DNA of 64,000 bases from Archilochus colubris (taxonomy: Eukaryota; Chordata; Aves; Apodiformes; Trochilidae), in assembly GCA_023079485.1 (NCBI GenBank), contig CM041084.1, positions 124,410,292-124,474,291 on the forward strand. Reading direction: 5' to 3'. Positions 40,785 to 52,769 of the stretch are shown here, in pieces. The position numbers and the translations under genes were made by a program. Position 1 is the stretch's first letter. Every line of letters starts with the position of its first letter. The notes under the pieces are model-generated. The model was not told the DNA's origin and did not search any database. It saw nothing but the letters and a program-made list of their open reading frames with translations.

Positions 40785-43700
40785 GTGAGTGGGGGGGCTC
40801 TGGGCTGCCGGGACGAAAGGGACCGAGCCAGGGCGACATTTTCTTGCCTGTCCCCTCAGGACCCGAGCACTGGCATGAAAACTACCCCCTGGCCAAGGGA
40901 GACAATCAGTCGCCTATTGAAATCAACAGCAAAGAGGTGCAGCACGACTCTTCCCTCAGCTCTTGGCACGCCAGTTATGATCCCGATGCTGCAAAAACCA
41001 TCCTGAACAACGGGCGCACCTGCCGGGTGGTCTTCGACGACTCTTTTGATCGATCAGGTCGGTTTTTGGTCTGGTTTTTGAGGTTTGTTGGGAATTGAGG
41101 CTTGCAAAGCACCGTGAATCAAAATGCATCTTGTGGCATCTGGTGTACGCAAGCTGGCAGAGAAAAGTCGTTTAGGTATGTAGAAAAGATGCTGCCAGAA
41201 CTTACCCTGGTGGATCTGGCCATGTTTTGGTCCTCTGCAGCTGGGACAGGGAGGTTGTAGCTGCAAGGGCATCTCTGAATCAATCACAGAATCCTTTTGG
41301 TTGGAAAGGACCTTTAAGATTGTTAAGTCAAAGGTGGACTTTTCTTTCCATACAGACACCATCCTCAGGTTTTCTGTACAGTGTCATCCAGGGGGGTTAG
41401 TGTGTGCCCGGAGGCACTTCATAAACACAAAACTGTTTCCACCAACAGTGATACTGAATGCTTCTGTTTGAATGGGAAGTCTCACGAGCCCCCTTTTAGC
41501 CCCCTGAAAAAGCTTTGAAAACAACATATATTTGAGCTCTGGTAATGGCCAACTCTAAGAAACAACTGCTGAATGAGTTCCCAGCTCGGGTACACATTCA
41601 GCTCCTAAATGTAGGTGGATCACTTATATGCAGCTCCTGAAAGTTCCTACCTCCTGTTGATTTGATTGTGAAACGGGAAGCAAATTACCTGTGAGGTGTT
41701 GGGCTTTAGAGTCCATGTCTTATTTTGCTACATTCAAATGTGAAACAATGAAATATAATAATAACAACAATAATAACAACTTACTATGTGATGTATTTTC
41801 CATTAAAGACTTCTACAGAAGGCTTACTCCATACTGTATTGAGTTAGTTATGGTTATTTATGTATGTAAGTTATTTATGTTATGTATGTATGTTTATGTT
41901 ATGTATGTATGTTATTTATGTATGTATTTATGTTATTTAAGAGGAACTGCATGCATAAATCTCAGCAAAGTGCTTTGTTTCTGCCCTCGCAATGTCTGTG
42001 ACATCTACCAACTGAAAAGAGAAACTGCAAAGTTAAGCATTTTACTCTCTGTAGGTATGCAAACATATATGATGTCAAGAATTAATTTGAGACCATTGGG
42101 CACAAGCGGATTGAAGTATTATTTCAGTGTTAACTTTGAACTTCAGAGCTATTGGTAGAAGTTCAAACTTGAATGCTATTTAAACAAGGTCTTCTGGCAC
42201 TGCTGTTGTGAACTGCATTATCAGCTTTCTGTGTAAGGAAACACGTCTCATTCCTGCCTTAGGTAATGAATGCAGCATGTATTTGAGAGCTTATCCTCTA
42301 AGCAGGGTCTGCTCAAAAGAATTCCCAAACTGAAAGAGCAAGTATGATGTTTTGAAAGAAATAGTTGATATAAACTGTCAGACTGATGCCTGGTCAACAT
42401 TGGCTAAGAGCATCAGAAATAACAGCTTCTTAATTTGCTTTGTTGGTGACAATGTTAAATATGGATTATAGCTTTGCTTGCTCAAGAACACCTTTCTGTG
42501 TCATTTAACCTCCTCTCACTTTCAAGAAATAGATCCTTGTTTTATAAGCAGCAAACTATGCTGTAACCATTCTCTATCTGTCTGAACTGTAAAAGGTAGG
42601 CCAGGCATGGACTAGAGGTCTAGTTCAAAGTACCTTTGGGTTGCTTTCACAGTCCTATCGCCAGCTACTTCACAACAGAGCATTTCTTTGACAAGCACCA
42701 GCTGTGAATACCTTCCTTCTCTCTCCACATCATGAACTATAGTGTCTCCACTTGCCAAGAGAAAAGGAGCTTGTTGAGCTCCTGGGATTTCATTCTGTTC
42801 TTGCCTCACAGTGACTTCCACAGCTTTCACATCAAACAAGACTCTTCTTGAGTGGTAACAGAATTCAGCCCCAACCTTGTAAACTGGTGAGTGTTGCAGT
42901 GACCCCCACTGCAATCAGCTGAGTTTACAAGAGTTATTCCACTCATAAAGTATGGGTCCTGTTCAGTACATGTACATTTCAGCATTTTGTAGGCTAATGC
43001 TGATGCAGATTATCAATTGCAGTGCTGAGAGGAGGGCCACTTCTAGATGTCTACAGACTGCGTCAGCTTCACTTGCATTGGGGTTCCTCTGATGACCATG
43101 GCTCTGAGCATGTTATAGATGGGGTGAAATATGCAGCAGAGGTAGGACTTATTTTTAATGGTAATATTCAATACTAACTGGAATTTGACTGTGGATCTGA
43201 AGAGATTAACCATTCTCCCTTGTGCAAGTATTTAGCTATGGATTATTTTCTTTAAATCTGTCTGTGAAACTTGTGAATATTCATCAGTGTGCAGTGGGAT
43301 AAGTTGCATCTGCCAAAAATATATCCTTCCAATTCTATACTAACATGGAATTCATTTCTTCAAGCAAGAGTTTTTGCTAGTATTTTAGAATATTTTAAAA
43401 ATATTTAAGGCAAAGCGATCTCTTATTTCCAAATAGAAACATCTGTTCTCTGCTGATGTATTTCAGCTTTTATCTGTTTCTGGTATAGCTTGAATTACAC
43501 AGTTTCAGAGAGCATTACTAACAAACAGAAAAACTCACTAAAAGCATGTTTAATAACCTGACATTCTAAATTAGATCCACCTTAAAACTGATTCAGAGTG
43601 GTACAGAGTACCATTGAGTTTCTGAACCTCTGACCTGTAAAATATCTGTTTCTTTTCAGGAACTATGGAAAACAGATGTTTGGGGTTGTGGGTTGTTTGT

Positions 43701-46700
43701 TTTTTAATGTAAACTATGGCACTGTTGCTCAAATTTGCTAAAATTAATGGCTGCTTTAGGCTCTGAAAAATTCCTCAAACAATAAATATGTGAGTTCACT
43801 ATTGATACTGGTGGATTACTAGCAAAGGTTACCTCCATCCTCCATCTTCTTTGAGAATAGGCACAAAATATATGCCTGTGCCCCCAAGAAGTGTGGAGAA
43901 GTGTTTCCCTGCCTTCACCTATACCTTCAGAGTGCAGAGATTACAGGGGCTTTGCCAACCTATCATAGGAGGAAATCCTGGCAGGATCACTGTTCACAAA
44001 CATTGCAGAGATGACTGTGGGTGATGATTCAGGTTTATTTTTTCCCCATTTCTTAGCCACAGCCAAACTTTGTTAGTGTTCTTCTTTTGCTAGCCAGTCA
44101 AACAGATAAATTGTGCTTCCTCAATCTATTTCTTGGTTAGTTCAAATATAGATTTTTTTACTTTGCTTTTTCTTGCAGTATTCAGATATTTGCCAATGGA
44201 AGAAAGCCTGGGATGTATGAAATCATGCTAGAATGCATACAGATGGCTGTTCCACCCTTATTCTTAGGAATTATACCTTTATCCTCAGGACAAAAGAAAC
44301 AGATAACAATACCTTAATTCATATTCACAACAAAGTATTTTATTGTTATTTTAAAAAATTATTACTGTGCATTAGAAGAAAAAAGTTTAAAATTTGCTTT
44401 CGAAATATGCACCATACTTCTATGGTTTTGTGTGGCACTGTGTTCCAAACACTACTTTTTTGAGATCCCACACTTCTGGTTGCAGTATTTATTTCTAGCT
44501 ATATACAGGAGCCAGATATTTTCTGGAAGGAGGTGTAAAACCTTGAAATATTTCCTGAAAATGCAGTAGAAATGAGAAAGTAATTATATCCACTATATCC
44601 ACTCCTTTCCCATACCATGTGCTGAGAGTAATAAAAGGTAACAGAACAATAAAATATGAGCTGCATACAACACAGTGCAAATCCCTGAGTTATCTGCTTC
44701 ATATAAAGATCTAAAACTCTACCAGAGGTGAAGTGCAGGTCAAGAATGTTTTATGCAGTGCATGTTCACATATCGTGCTTGGTTTGAACTGTTCATAGTT
44801 GAATTACCTGATTAATTTTTAAAGGTATGGTGTGATAAACTCAAGTTTTCTTCTTTTATGCTTCAATTAAATGCAAATTGATGCTTGTAGAAAGTGTGAG
44901 TACATGGAAGCATGGGAACAGGAATAGGAAATAGGTTTCTTTTCCTATACTAGTTTTCTTCTTCACATCCAATCCGTTACTTGCTGTGCAGTGGAAACTT
45001 TTCTCATTTTAATGCAAAAGCTTTCTAATATTGCACTGTTAGCAATTTCTTGCTGTTCTGACTATGGTGTCATTGATTTTTAGTTACATATGGTGCACTG
45101 GAATCCAAAACATGGTAATTTTGCTGGAGCTTTGAGAGAACCTGATGGCGTGGCTGTTGTGGGCATTTTTCTGAAAGTAAGTGGCAAATACTCCTTTTAT
45201 AATAGTCTGTATTTCTCAGATTTGACAAGTGGTAAGGGAAAAATTCCTGTTGTTTTTCCCTGCACTGTGTCACGCATCCCTGTGTAACCTACACTGGGTG
45301 ATCCTGCCCTAGCAGGGGGGTTGGACTCCATGATTTCTTGAGGTCCCTTCCAGCCCTTAATACTTTAATTCTGTGTGATTCTGTGATTTTACAGGAAAAC
45401 ATTCAAAGCATTTCACAGATTGAAGTCACATCTGTCCTTGAGCCCTGCAGGTTCTATGCACTAACCTGTTCAGAGCCAACTTCTGACACCGTTTGTGAGA
45501 CCGCTGATACAGATCATGGGTAGTATTGAACAAAAGACACTCAGCTTCCAATCTGGGACACTTGCTAACTTTGTCCCTGATAGGTGACCAGCTCTTTAAG
45601 GACAGTCTGTGCAGGAAGAGTGTTTCCTCCTGCCCTTTGTCTGCTAGCAGGTATTGTATCTGCCTGTCAGCAAGATTATATTGATTTATATTCCCATCCT
45701 TTGCCTCTTACTGATCCCTGCATAAGATGGGAACTGAAAGTTCAACAAACCTGCTCCAAAAAGAAAGAATTGATGGTAAAAAAGGAAGTTCACTGAACAT
45801 TTTAACCTTGAGATACAACTGCTTCATAACAAAGTCATGCTATACCAATATTTTTCAATTGATTTTCAAATAAAGTTAATAAATAGAAAGCAATACTAGT
45901 ATCAAATCTGCATATGGGCTAGGACACTGAGAAGCACAAATAGGCAGACAACCTGATAGTGATAAATTCTGCAAACTTCAGCTGCATAGCTGTCATTTTA
46001 CGTGCAGGTGAGCATTTCAGCTTGAACACAGTGTCAGGAAATAGCTCTCCTTTTACGGTTTTATCCTTAGTAAGCTGCATTGCTATTGTACAAGCAATAG
46101 CAAGTGGATGTAATTAATTTTGCCACAGTATCCCTGCACAGGCCAGATCCAATGTCATTTTAATTCTGTTACACTGTGAGCCAGCCTGACCTTTTTTTAT
46201 GTGATTAGCTTAAACTGAAAGTGACAGAAGGTCAGCACCTGTCGGGATTCTCCCCTAAGACTGTCCTTTAGTTATTCTTGCTTTGTCATTTCATTTGGTC
46301 ATTTCATTTCATTTGGTCATTGTCATTTCATTTTAGGTTAAAGCTTTATCTTGTAAAACTCGGCTTATAAAGTACATCATGTTCCTATTAACCATGCTGA
46401 AGTCAGCTAAAGGTCTATAAAAGTAAGCAGTACCACTATCTTTTCTGGCCTTCTTTCCCTTTTTCCTTTTTGATCATCAATGCAGGAGCTGTTGTTTTGC
46501 TCTGGGTTTATCATATTCCATGACTGCATTCTTGGGTATTGCTGAAATAGAGACTGAATTATCTCCTGAAGAATTGTATTTAATCTGTATTGGAATAAGA
46601 TACTGCAGTAACAGCATGTCTTATGCATACTGTCCTTACTGTTAAAGGATGCAGAGCCATGGCAAAGCTTTTGGAGGTGCTGAATGTCATGGATTAAGCA

Positions 46701-49700
46701 ATAAAGTGAACCCATAGCTTGTGGAGGTCAGGACATGAATTTCATCAAGTCTGATCTCACTGCATATGTGGTGTGGAATGCTTGAGGTGTCTGCAGGAAC
46801 TGCAGCTCTTCAGATGATGAGCACTTTGCTGAGTGCTCATGAATCTCACAGTGGTTGTGGGTTGCTTACAAACCAGGAGCCAGGAGCTAAGGCTGGGGGA
46901 TGACAGTGTCTGAGAGAACAGCTTGTTCCTCAAACAGTGGGAGATACCTCGTGGAGTCTTTCAATGCATTTTTAGTTACAAAGCCAGTTACTTGAGTCTG
47001 CTATTCCGGATGTTCTGCTAACACTCATAACTTTGTGTCAATCTGTACTGGATGCTCTGAGAGTACTGCTGTCTAACTCGACACATGGGATGTACTGAGA
47101 TTCTTTAGAATACTGTGGAACATGAAGAAAAAAATAAAGTACTTGTGCTTTACATTACAGGTTGGAAAAACTCCTAAACCAGAGATAAAGAGAATTCTTC
47201 AAGCAATTGATAACATTAAGACCAAGGTATCAAAACAATTTTTGTGATGTAATGAAAATATGCCAGTGTGCAAATATGAAGAAGAAGTGAAAAGCTTTTT
47301 AAATTTGAGGACAGCAGTGGCCAAAACAACAGGAGGGATGGAGAGAGACTTTTCATATGAGTGTCCAGCAACAGGACGAGGGGAAATGGATTTAAACTGA
47401 AGGAGAATAGGTTTAGACTGGATGTAAGTTCTTTAGTATGAGGATGGTGAGACTCTGGAACAGCTTGCCCAGAGAAGTTGTGGAAAGCTCCTCCCTGGAA
47501 GTGTTCAAGGCCAAGTTCAATAAGGCCTTGAGCAACTTTGTCTAGATGAGAGGCATCTCTGCCCATGGCAAGGAGGCTGAAGTAGATCATCTCTAAGGTC
47601 CCTTCCAACTTAACCCATTCTGTGATTCTATGATGATAGGAGTCAGAAATTTAGTTATCCTGAACTGAGACAAAAATAGTAGGAATGATGGAGCAAGCTC
47701 CCAGTCAGTGTAAGAGAGATTAAAAACTTTGTGAGTTTTAAGATAGAACAGACTCAATTTATAAAAGGGATTACACAGTACAGTTTCTGCACCAATCCTG
47801 TGTTCTTTCTCCAATACTAGTACAAATAGCATTGTAAACCTATTCTAAACTATTTTCCAATTTAATTAATGAGAACTAATGTCCATAGCTCTTGCATAAA
47901 TACAAATTCAGAAGGGAGTCCTTTGCAGGGGATTGTGATACTGCATCTATTGTTATTTAACATAAATGTAACCTCTAGGTATACTTCAGGAATTCTACTT
48001 CACCATAAGCTTTATGTTTCTAATGATGCTAAAAGTCCCTTTTTTATTTGACATTGAACATACCACCAGAGAACCAGGACTGAATTTTACAAATTTTTAA
48101 TAATTTCTTCCAAATTTAGCAGAATTTCTTGCCTTTAATTTATGTGTGTATGTACTGCCACTGTTGTGGATGTCTGAGCCTGAAGTCCTCACTCCTCAGA
48201 GTCATTTTAATTCTATTTTTTCAATATTTTTCTACCCATTGCTCCCCTTGCTGCATCAGTGACCTCTATCTTGATACAGATGGAGCTTTCTCCCACAGTC
48301 CCTGTCATTTTTTTGGCCATACACACACAGAAGAGCTTTGCCACAGTTAAAAAAGAGTTGATCAATCACCACATGAAACACTGTGTGATACAATGAGGAT
48401 GCAATGGCAGTGATATCTACTCCATTACATTCTATTTTAGACTGTCTAACAGGAGATTTTATGACTTCTAAACACCACCAACAACAAAAAAGTCTGATTT
48501 CCTGCATACAGCTGTAGTGGTTCTGGAAAAAGCAACAGTTGAAGAAAAATACAGAAAGATAGGTGCATATTCAAGCAACCACATCTTCTCTCTTTCACTT
48601 TTTTTTTTTCCTAACATCACATCTACTTACCAAGATAGCTTATTATTCAGAAAAGATTAATGGGTGGTATATCTATTGCACGTGTAGTTTCAATTGCTAT
48701 GTTACATTACAGACAGAGGAGTTTCTTGGACTCTGCACTGTGTTTACTGAAGCACAATTTTGTTGTGAAGTTATTTACAAACCCATATTGAATTTACTCC
48801 TAGTAAATTTCAGCTCCTAGTATTGCACCTTGCAGGATAATGCTCTGTTCCCATCTAGAGAAGATTCCATGGTAGGAGAAGGAATTAGGAATAGGAATTA
48901 GGAATAATAGATTTTGCTTTACAGAGCTGCATCTTAAATACCAGTAGAGAACTGAACCTTTTTGCTTAGTTCTTGTCTCCCTGAGAGGACAAGGAAGTCT
49001 CTTCACAGTCCTGTGGAGATACTGCCTTCAATATCCCATTCAGTGGAAGAGAAAAAATTTCAGGAAAAGTTTCTGGTGTTTGCTGTTCTCCCTTGCCTAG
49101 TGTTAAGTATTCTTAATAGCAAGAAATTCAGAATCCAATACTCTTTAAATTTCACACTAAGTGAAATAGTGCCAACAAGAAGATTGAGAATGTCACCATG
49201 ACAATATAATTAGAGTGCAATTATGGGAGGAGATAGGCATGCAGATTGAAATTTCTTCAGATAGAGGAGAGGAATCTGGGATAAATGCCTGGCCACTGTT
49301 CTGTTGAATAAAAAGGGTACCTGTACCTGTAGTGCCACAGCCTTTACCTTTTGTTCCAAGGGATGCAAAATGAAACAAAATTATTTACAGGGCAAATGCT
49401 TGACAGGAAGAAAAGGAGATTGCTCTCTTTCATGAATCATTATATTTAATCACTCTATTTATAATAACATAGATACTGATGTCTTTTAAGATGCATGTCC
49501 CTAGAATTAGCTCAGAGAATTTTTTTTTTCTCTAAGGGAAAAGAGGCTCCTTTTCCTCACTTTGATCCTTCAATTCTTTTCCCCAAATCTCGGGACTACT
49601 GGACTTACCATGGTTCATTCACTACACCCCCCTGTGAGGAGTGCATCACTTGGATTCTCCTCAGGGAGCCAATAGAAGTCAGCCCAGACCAGGTAAACTC

Positions 49701-51010
49701 AAGTTTTTCTTTTTGACCTTGACCAGGTCTCAGCAGTGTCTCAGTATGTCAGTGTGATGATTTGAAATCCCTCTGCTACCTTTTCTTATTAAGAAAACTT
49801 TAGCTGAAAATTCTGAGAAATCACCTGCAGAATAGACTCTTGAAATTCACTATAAAACTGACCTTGAGAATCAGGTTCTTTTCCTAGACACCTCCTGAAC
49901 TAGCTTCATCAGGGGTGATCCTGGGATCCTGAATGCCTTTGTAGGCAGAAGTACCCCTGAGACACAAAATTCAGCCATCACAGTGGCCTCAGTTCATTCT
50001 CTGCTCTTCAACATTAAGTGCCAAGTGAAGCTAACATTTAGCTGGCTTCAAGGTTTAAGAAATTGCTGGTCCAGGTCTTGACTTCCTGAAAGCTCATAGG
50101 GAGCAGGATCAAACTAGCTAGAACCTGCAAAAATTAATTTATTCAAATTAATGTACTAATTATATTCATAAACCTCTACTGTGCATTTCCATGGGAAAAA
50201 GAATAGAGAGCCAGTCTGGGTAAGGTGACCTTCTTGGTGACCTTTAAGTTCTTGCATTAAAACTTTTGGTCATTTTTACAGTTCTTTGTTTCAGCAGTAC
50301 AAGTCAGGCTATAGCCTTTTTACTGATTTGTCTGTTTTAACAAGAGATTTATTTCTGTATTCTAATGAAAATAATTAACCAAGCAACACTGAATTTAAGT
50401 TAATTCAGAGAACAAGAGCTAAGTGCTGAGTTAATGATTGAAATTACAATGCTCTTGGCATACATTTCTCTGACTTACAGAACAAAATACGAACTTCTGC
50501 AAACCAGTTCTGTCTATTAGACCACCTTTCATAGACTCAGATGTGCACCCCTGTTACAGACAGCCATATTTTTATGAGAGGTGTGGCTGCAGTCCTCCAG
50601 TCCTCCAGTCACAGAAGGCCCTTGCTCCCTGCTTTTTTTCCATATTGTGAGAGTGGATTAAGGAAAAATCTAAAAGAAGCCCAGGGAAGGGTGAGATGAT
50701 GCACTGTTCTGTGGATGAAGAGTGTTAAGATCCACATTGCTAGCTGTCAGGCTGCAGTGATCTCTACCAAAAATCTCTACCACTATGCTTGTCATTTATG
50801 TTAGAAAACTCTGTCTCAGAGCTTGTTCTTGCCTATTTACACTGCTTCCAGGTGCATGCAGATGGACACTTTAATTTTTCTTCCTTGCAGATGGCAAAGC
50901 TCCGGAGCCTTTCTAAGAACGGCGAGAACGAACCTGAGAGCCCCTTGGTTGATAACTGGCGCCCACCTCAGCCTGTGAAGGGCAGGATTGTGAAAGCATC
51001 CTTCAAGTGA
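40748..51010 (+). CDS. CA3: Carbonic anhydrase 3 (cytosolic alpha-CA), seven coding exons
   Basis: Joined exons 40748-40784, 40860-41057, 43023-43141, 45084-45176, 47161-47226, 49537-49692 and 50891-51010 encode 262 residues plus TGA. All six introns are GT-AG and phases match throughout. Exon sizes 198, 119, 93 and 156 fit the conserved cytosolic CA gene plan. The enzyme family hydrates CO2 to bicarbonate in the cytosol using zinc. Visible residues: zinc ligands His95, His97 and His120 (CA2 numbers 94, 96, 119), gatekeeper Glu107 and Thr200, and motifs [15 protein letters not shown] and [13 protein letters not shown]3 identity rests on Phe199 (CA2-198), Arg68 (CA2-67), Arg92 (CA2-91), [14 protein letters not shown], the CEEC motif and the MAKLRSL start of the last exon; CA2, CA1 and CA13 differ at these. 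Human CA3 has 260 residues; the two extra lie in exon 1 and exon 5. Mammalian CA3 is abundant in slow muscle, liver and fat and has low activity. A lineage-specific CA3 paralogue cannot be excluded. Confidence 0.95.
40860..41057 (+). CDS. CA3: CA3 exon 2
   Basis: 198 nt, the conserved length for this exon. It covers the rest of Gly13 through Ser78 plus one base of Val79. It contains [19 protein letters not shown] and the proton-shuttle position: Arg65 (CA2-64) in [10 protein letters not shown]. Acceptor CCCCTCAG, donor GTCGGT. It lies only 75 bp from exon 1. Confidence 0.95.
41277..41332 (-). mobile_element. CR1 3' tail remnant in CA3 intron 2
   Basis: About 55 bp: CACAGAATCCTTTTGGTTGG and AAAGGACCTTTAAGAT on + are the reverse complement of a CR1 3' end. 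It lies 220 bp inside intron 2. Confidence 0.7.
41753..41780. repeat. AAT/AAC trinucleotide microsatellite
   Basis: Run of AAT and AAC units in CA3 intron 2. Confidence 0.85.
41848..41940. repeat. TATG/TTAT tetranucleotide repeat
   Basis: About 90 bp of imperfect TATG and TTTA units in CA3 intron 2, likely length-variable. Confidence 0.85.
43023..43141 (+). CDS. CA3: CA3 exon 3
   Basis: 119 nt, the conserved length. It encodes Val79 to Glu118, including zinc ligands His95 and His97 and gatekeeper Glu107. Acceptor ATTGCAG, donor GTAGGA. Confidence 0.95.
45084..45176 (+). CDS. CA3: CA3 exon 4
   Basis: 93 nt, residues 119-149. It begins LHMVHWNPK, with His120 as the third zinc ligand, and ends GIFLK. 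Acceptor ATTTTTAG with a short pyrimidine tract, donor GTAAGT. A CR1 tail lies about 120 bp into the following intron. Confidence 0.95.
45293..45388 (+). mobile_element. CR1 3' tail remnant in CA3 intron 4
   Basis: GGGGGGTTGGACTCCATGAT, GAGGTCCCTTCCAGCCC and the tail TTCTGTGTGATTCTGTGA mark a CR1 3' end, starting about 120 bp after exon 4. Confidence 0.8.
46285..46334. repeat. TCATT-based minisatellite
   Basis: Repeats of TCATTTCATT(TGG) in CA3 intron 4. Confidence 0.75.
47161..47226 (+). CDS. CA3: CA3 exon 5
   Basis: 66 nt, residues 150-171, ending DNIKTK. The usual cytosolic CA exon here is 63 nt, so one codon is extra, in the KTPKP surface loop. Acceptor TTACAG, donor GTATCA. No in-frame alternative acceptor 3 nt downstream explains the length. 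Confidence 0.93.
47310..47635 (+). mobile_element. CR1 LINE 3' fragment in CA3 intron 5
   Basis: About 325 bp of CR1 3' sequence in + orientation: GTCCAGCAACAGGACGAGGG, TAGACTGGATGTAAGTTCTT, GGTGAGACTCTGGAACAGC and AAGGTCCCTTCCAACTTAAC, ending in TTCTGTGATTCTATGAT. It begins less than 100 bp downstream of exon 5. Confidence 0.9.
49537..49692 (+). CDS. CA3: CA3 exon 6
   Basis: 156 nt, the conserved length, residues 172-223. It contains Phe199, Thr200 and Thr201 of the active site and Cys204/Cys207 in PPCEECI. The acceptor is the less usual AAG after a long T/C tract; donor GTAAAC. Positions 184 and 189 are Ile and Ser, where mammalian CA3 has Cys. Confidence 0.95.
50891..51010 (+). CDS. CA3: CA3 exon 7 (coding part)
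   Basis: Encodes the last 39 residues, MAKLRSL through the family-typical C-terminus [16 protein letters not shown], then TGA at 51008-51010. The acceptor is CTTGCAG. The first residue is the Met after Asp-Gln at the exon 6/7 junction, as in mammalian CA3. Confidence 0.95.
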   Translation: MAKLRSLSKNGENEPESPLVDNWRPPQPVKGRIVKASFK

Positions 51011-51636
51011 AGCCTCAGCTCTCACTCTGCTGAACCTGGATGAGAAAGTCCCTGTATCCCAAAGTGTAGTTAGTTTTTTCAGTCTATTTCTTTTTCTCTG
51101 GATCCAAATCCGTGTTTCTCAGCTTGAAATTCTTAGTGGTAAAACTGAATCTGTTTTTTAAAGCAGCAAAAATACTGTATGTAAATACTAGCCTTAATAA
51201 GATGATATATTACGTGATACTTGACCAAAAAATGCCTCAGCATTTGTGATAGTGTCACCGTTCTGCTATGTGGTCTTGGAAGAAAATGGGCTCAGTTTCA
51301 ATATTTAAAAATCATTTCAGAGGAAATGTAGTAAAGGCAGAAGGATAGGGGAAGATGATTTGAAAGTTTGTCTGCCAGTCATTCCTTGCTCCAAACATCT
51401 GTGCAAACAGATGTGTCTCCCCAGAAAGTAACAGAGCTAAACAGACTCCACTTAGAGCCTCTGATGACACAGAGTCACAGTAAACACTTGGGTGATTTTA
51501 CCTGGATTAGGTGACTAAACCTGGATTTATCTGTAGTGGGGAAGACAAATGGCAAACATGAAACATGTACAAAGACCCTCTCCATATGCAACAACATCCC
51601 TAATAAGTGAAAACATATGTAGACTAAGATGTCAAA

Positions 51637-51646
51637 AATAAATAAA
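51637..51646 (+). terminator. Proximal CA3 poly(A) signal (overlapping pair)
   Basis: Two overlapping AATAAA hexamers (51637-51642 and 51641-51646), about 630 nt after the CA3 stop codon. This is the first canonical signal downstream of the coding region. Confidence 0.5.
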
Positions 51647-52769
51647 AAAAGTCATGCAGAGCATCAGAACTAAAAACCCATCAGCCTGGGACGTAACATA
51701 GTTCAAGTAGGAGCAGAAATCACTTCCTCCTCAGCAATCCTAAAGCTGCTATACTAATTACAAGACAACATAATACCAGCAGTACTCTGTAGCTGGATGG
51801 ATGAAGCAACAGCAGCAATGAAAGAACAAAAAATCAATGGGCAGGGGCAGGACATGATAAAGACAACAAATACTGAAAAGACAGGAAGGGATCTTTCTTT
51901 CTTCATACACAGAAGCTGAGTAAGCTTGATTGTATCTCCAGAATACTAATCGTGGGTAACAAACCATCACTGACTGCAGCATGCTTCCTAAACAGATAAC
52001 ACAAGTACCATTTAGGTTAAACCCACATGCAGACCTGGTGAGTAGAGATTTCCTGCACCATCAGGCTGATCAGTATTGTATGTAACAGGAGATTGAGTGG
52101 GCAAAGGTGGTGCCTAAAGCCTTCTGCAAATGAGCTTTCTGGATTCTGTGTATTTTGTTATTTAACCAGTAGGTAGCAGAGGGCATCCTTTTGGAGGTGC
52201 TGCCATAAACACATTCACAGCACCATTTCTAAGGGATATGCTGAAGTCTGGAAAAGGCAGGGTTCCAAATGGCTAGAATGGGCATTTCCCAGTTTTTCAC
52301 TATTTCACTTTTCATCTTAAATAGAAAAACCCTGCTGCAAGTAATGAATGGCCAAGATGGGACAAATTCTGTGTTACTATCAATCAAATGAAAATTCAGG
52401 GGTGAAGTTGAGGACAGAGTTTGATTTTTTTATTCATTTAGAAATGTTCAAAGAATGGATGAATTGTCATTAAGAATATTTCAGTTTATTAGATGTGTAT
52501 ATTGCTTAGTATAAAGCAGTTTCATTTTAAAAAAGAAGTTCATGTCAACAGAAATTCAAGTATTGATTGAATCCTGTTTACAGATGCTTTTGCATTGGCT
52601 TAATCTTATCAAAAGATCAGCTTTTGATATTATGAGTGAAGCACTTGCAGTGTTATTGATTTTAAGTCTCTTAATTCTTCTTTAAACTCACAAATCTATA
52701 CAACTAATCACATAAAAATGTTTCTACAGACAGCTCATAACATTTTTTTCTACTGTACTATGTGTTACA

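Larger units (their letters stand above)
40140..40860 (+). promoter_or_regulatory. CpG island over CA3 promoter and exon 1
   Basis: This is the only strongly GC- and CpG-rich stretch in the window and it is centred on the CA3 start. It contains many C-tracts and a GC box (CCCCGCCCC, 40635-40643) 30 bp upstream of the TATA box. Long overlapping open frames on both strands here come from the high GC content and are not supported as genes. The island suggests a promoter with some broad activity, although a TATA box is also present. Confidence 0.85.

Noticed and set aside
40160..41098. A single 312-codon open frame covering exon 1, intron 1 and exon 2
   Set aside because: The part upstream of 40748 lies before or across the TATA box, and the end runs into intron 2. 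The family's exon structure and consensus splice sites support the spliced model. Only the in-frame intron is worth noting.
41058..47160. Near-equal lengths of introns 2, 3 and 4 (1965, 1942 and 1984 bp)
   Set aside because: The introns do not resemble each other in sequence, so the equal lengths look like coincidence.
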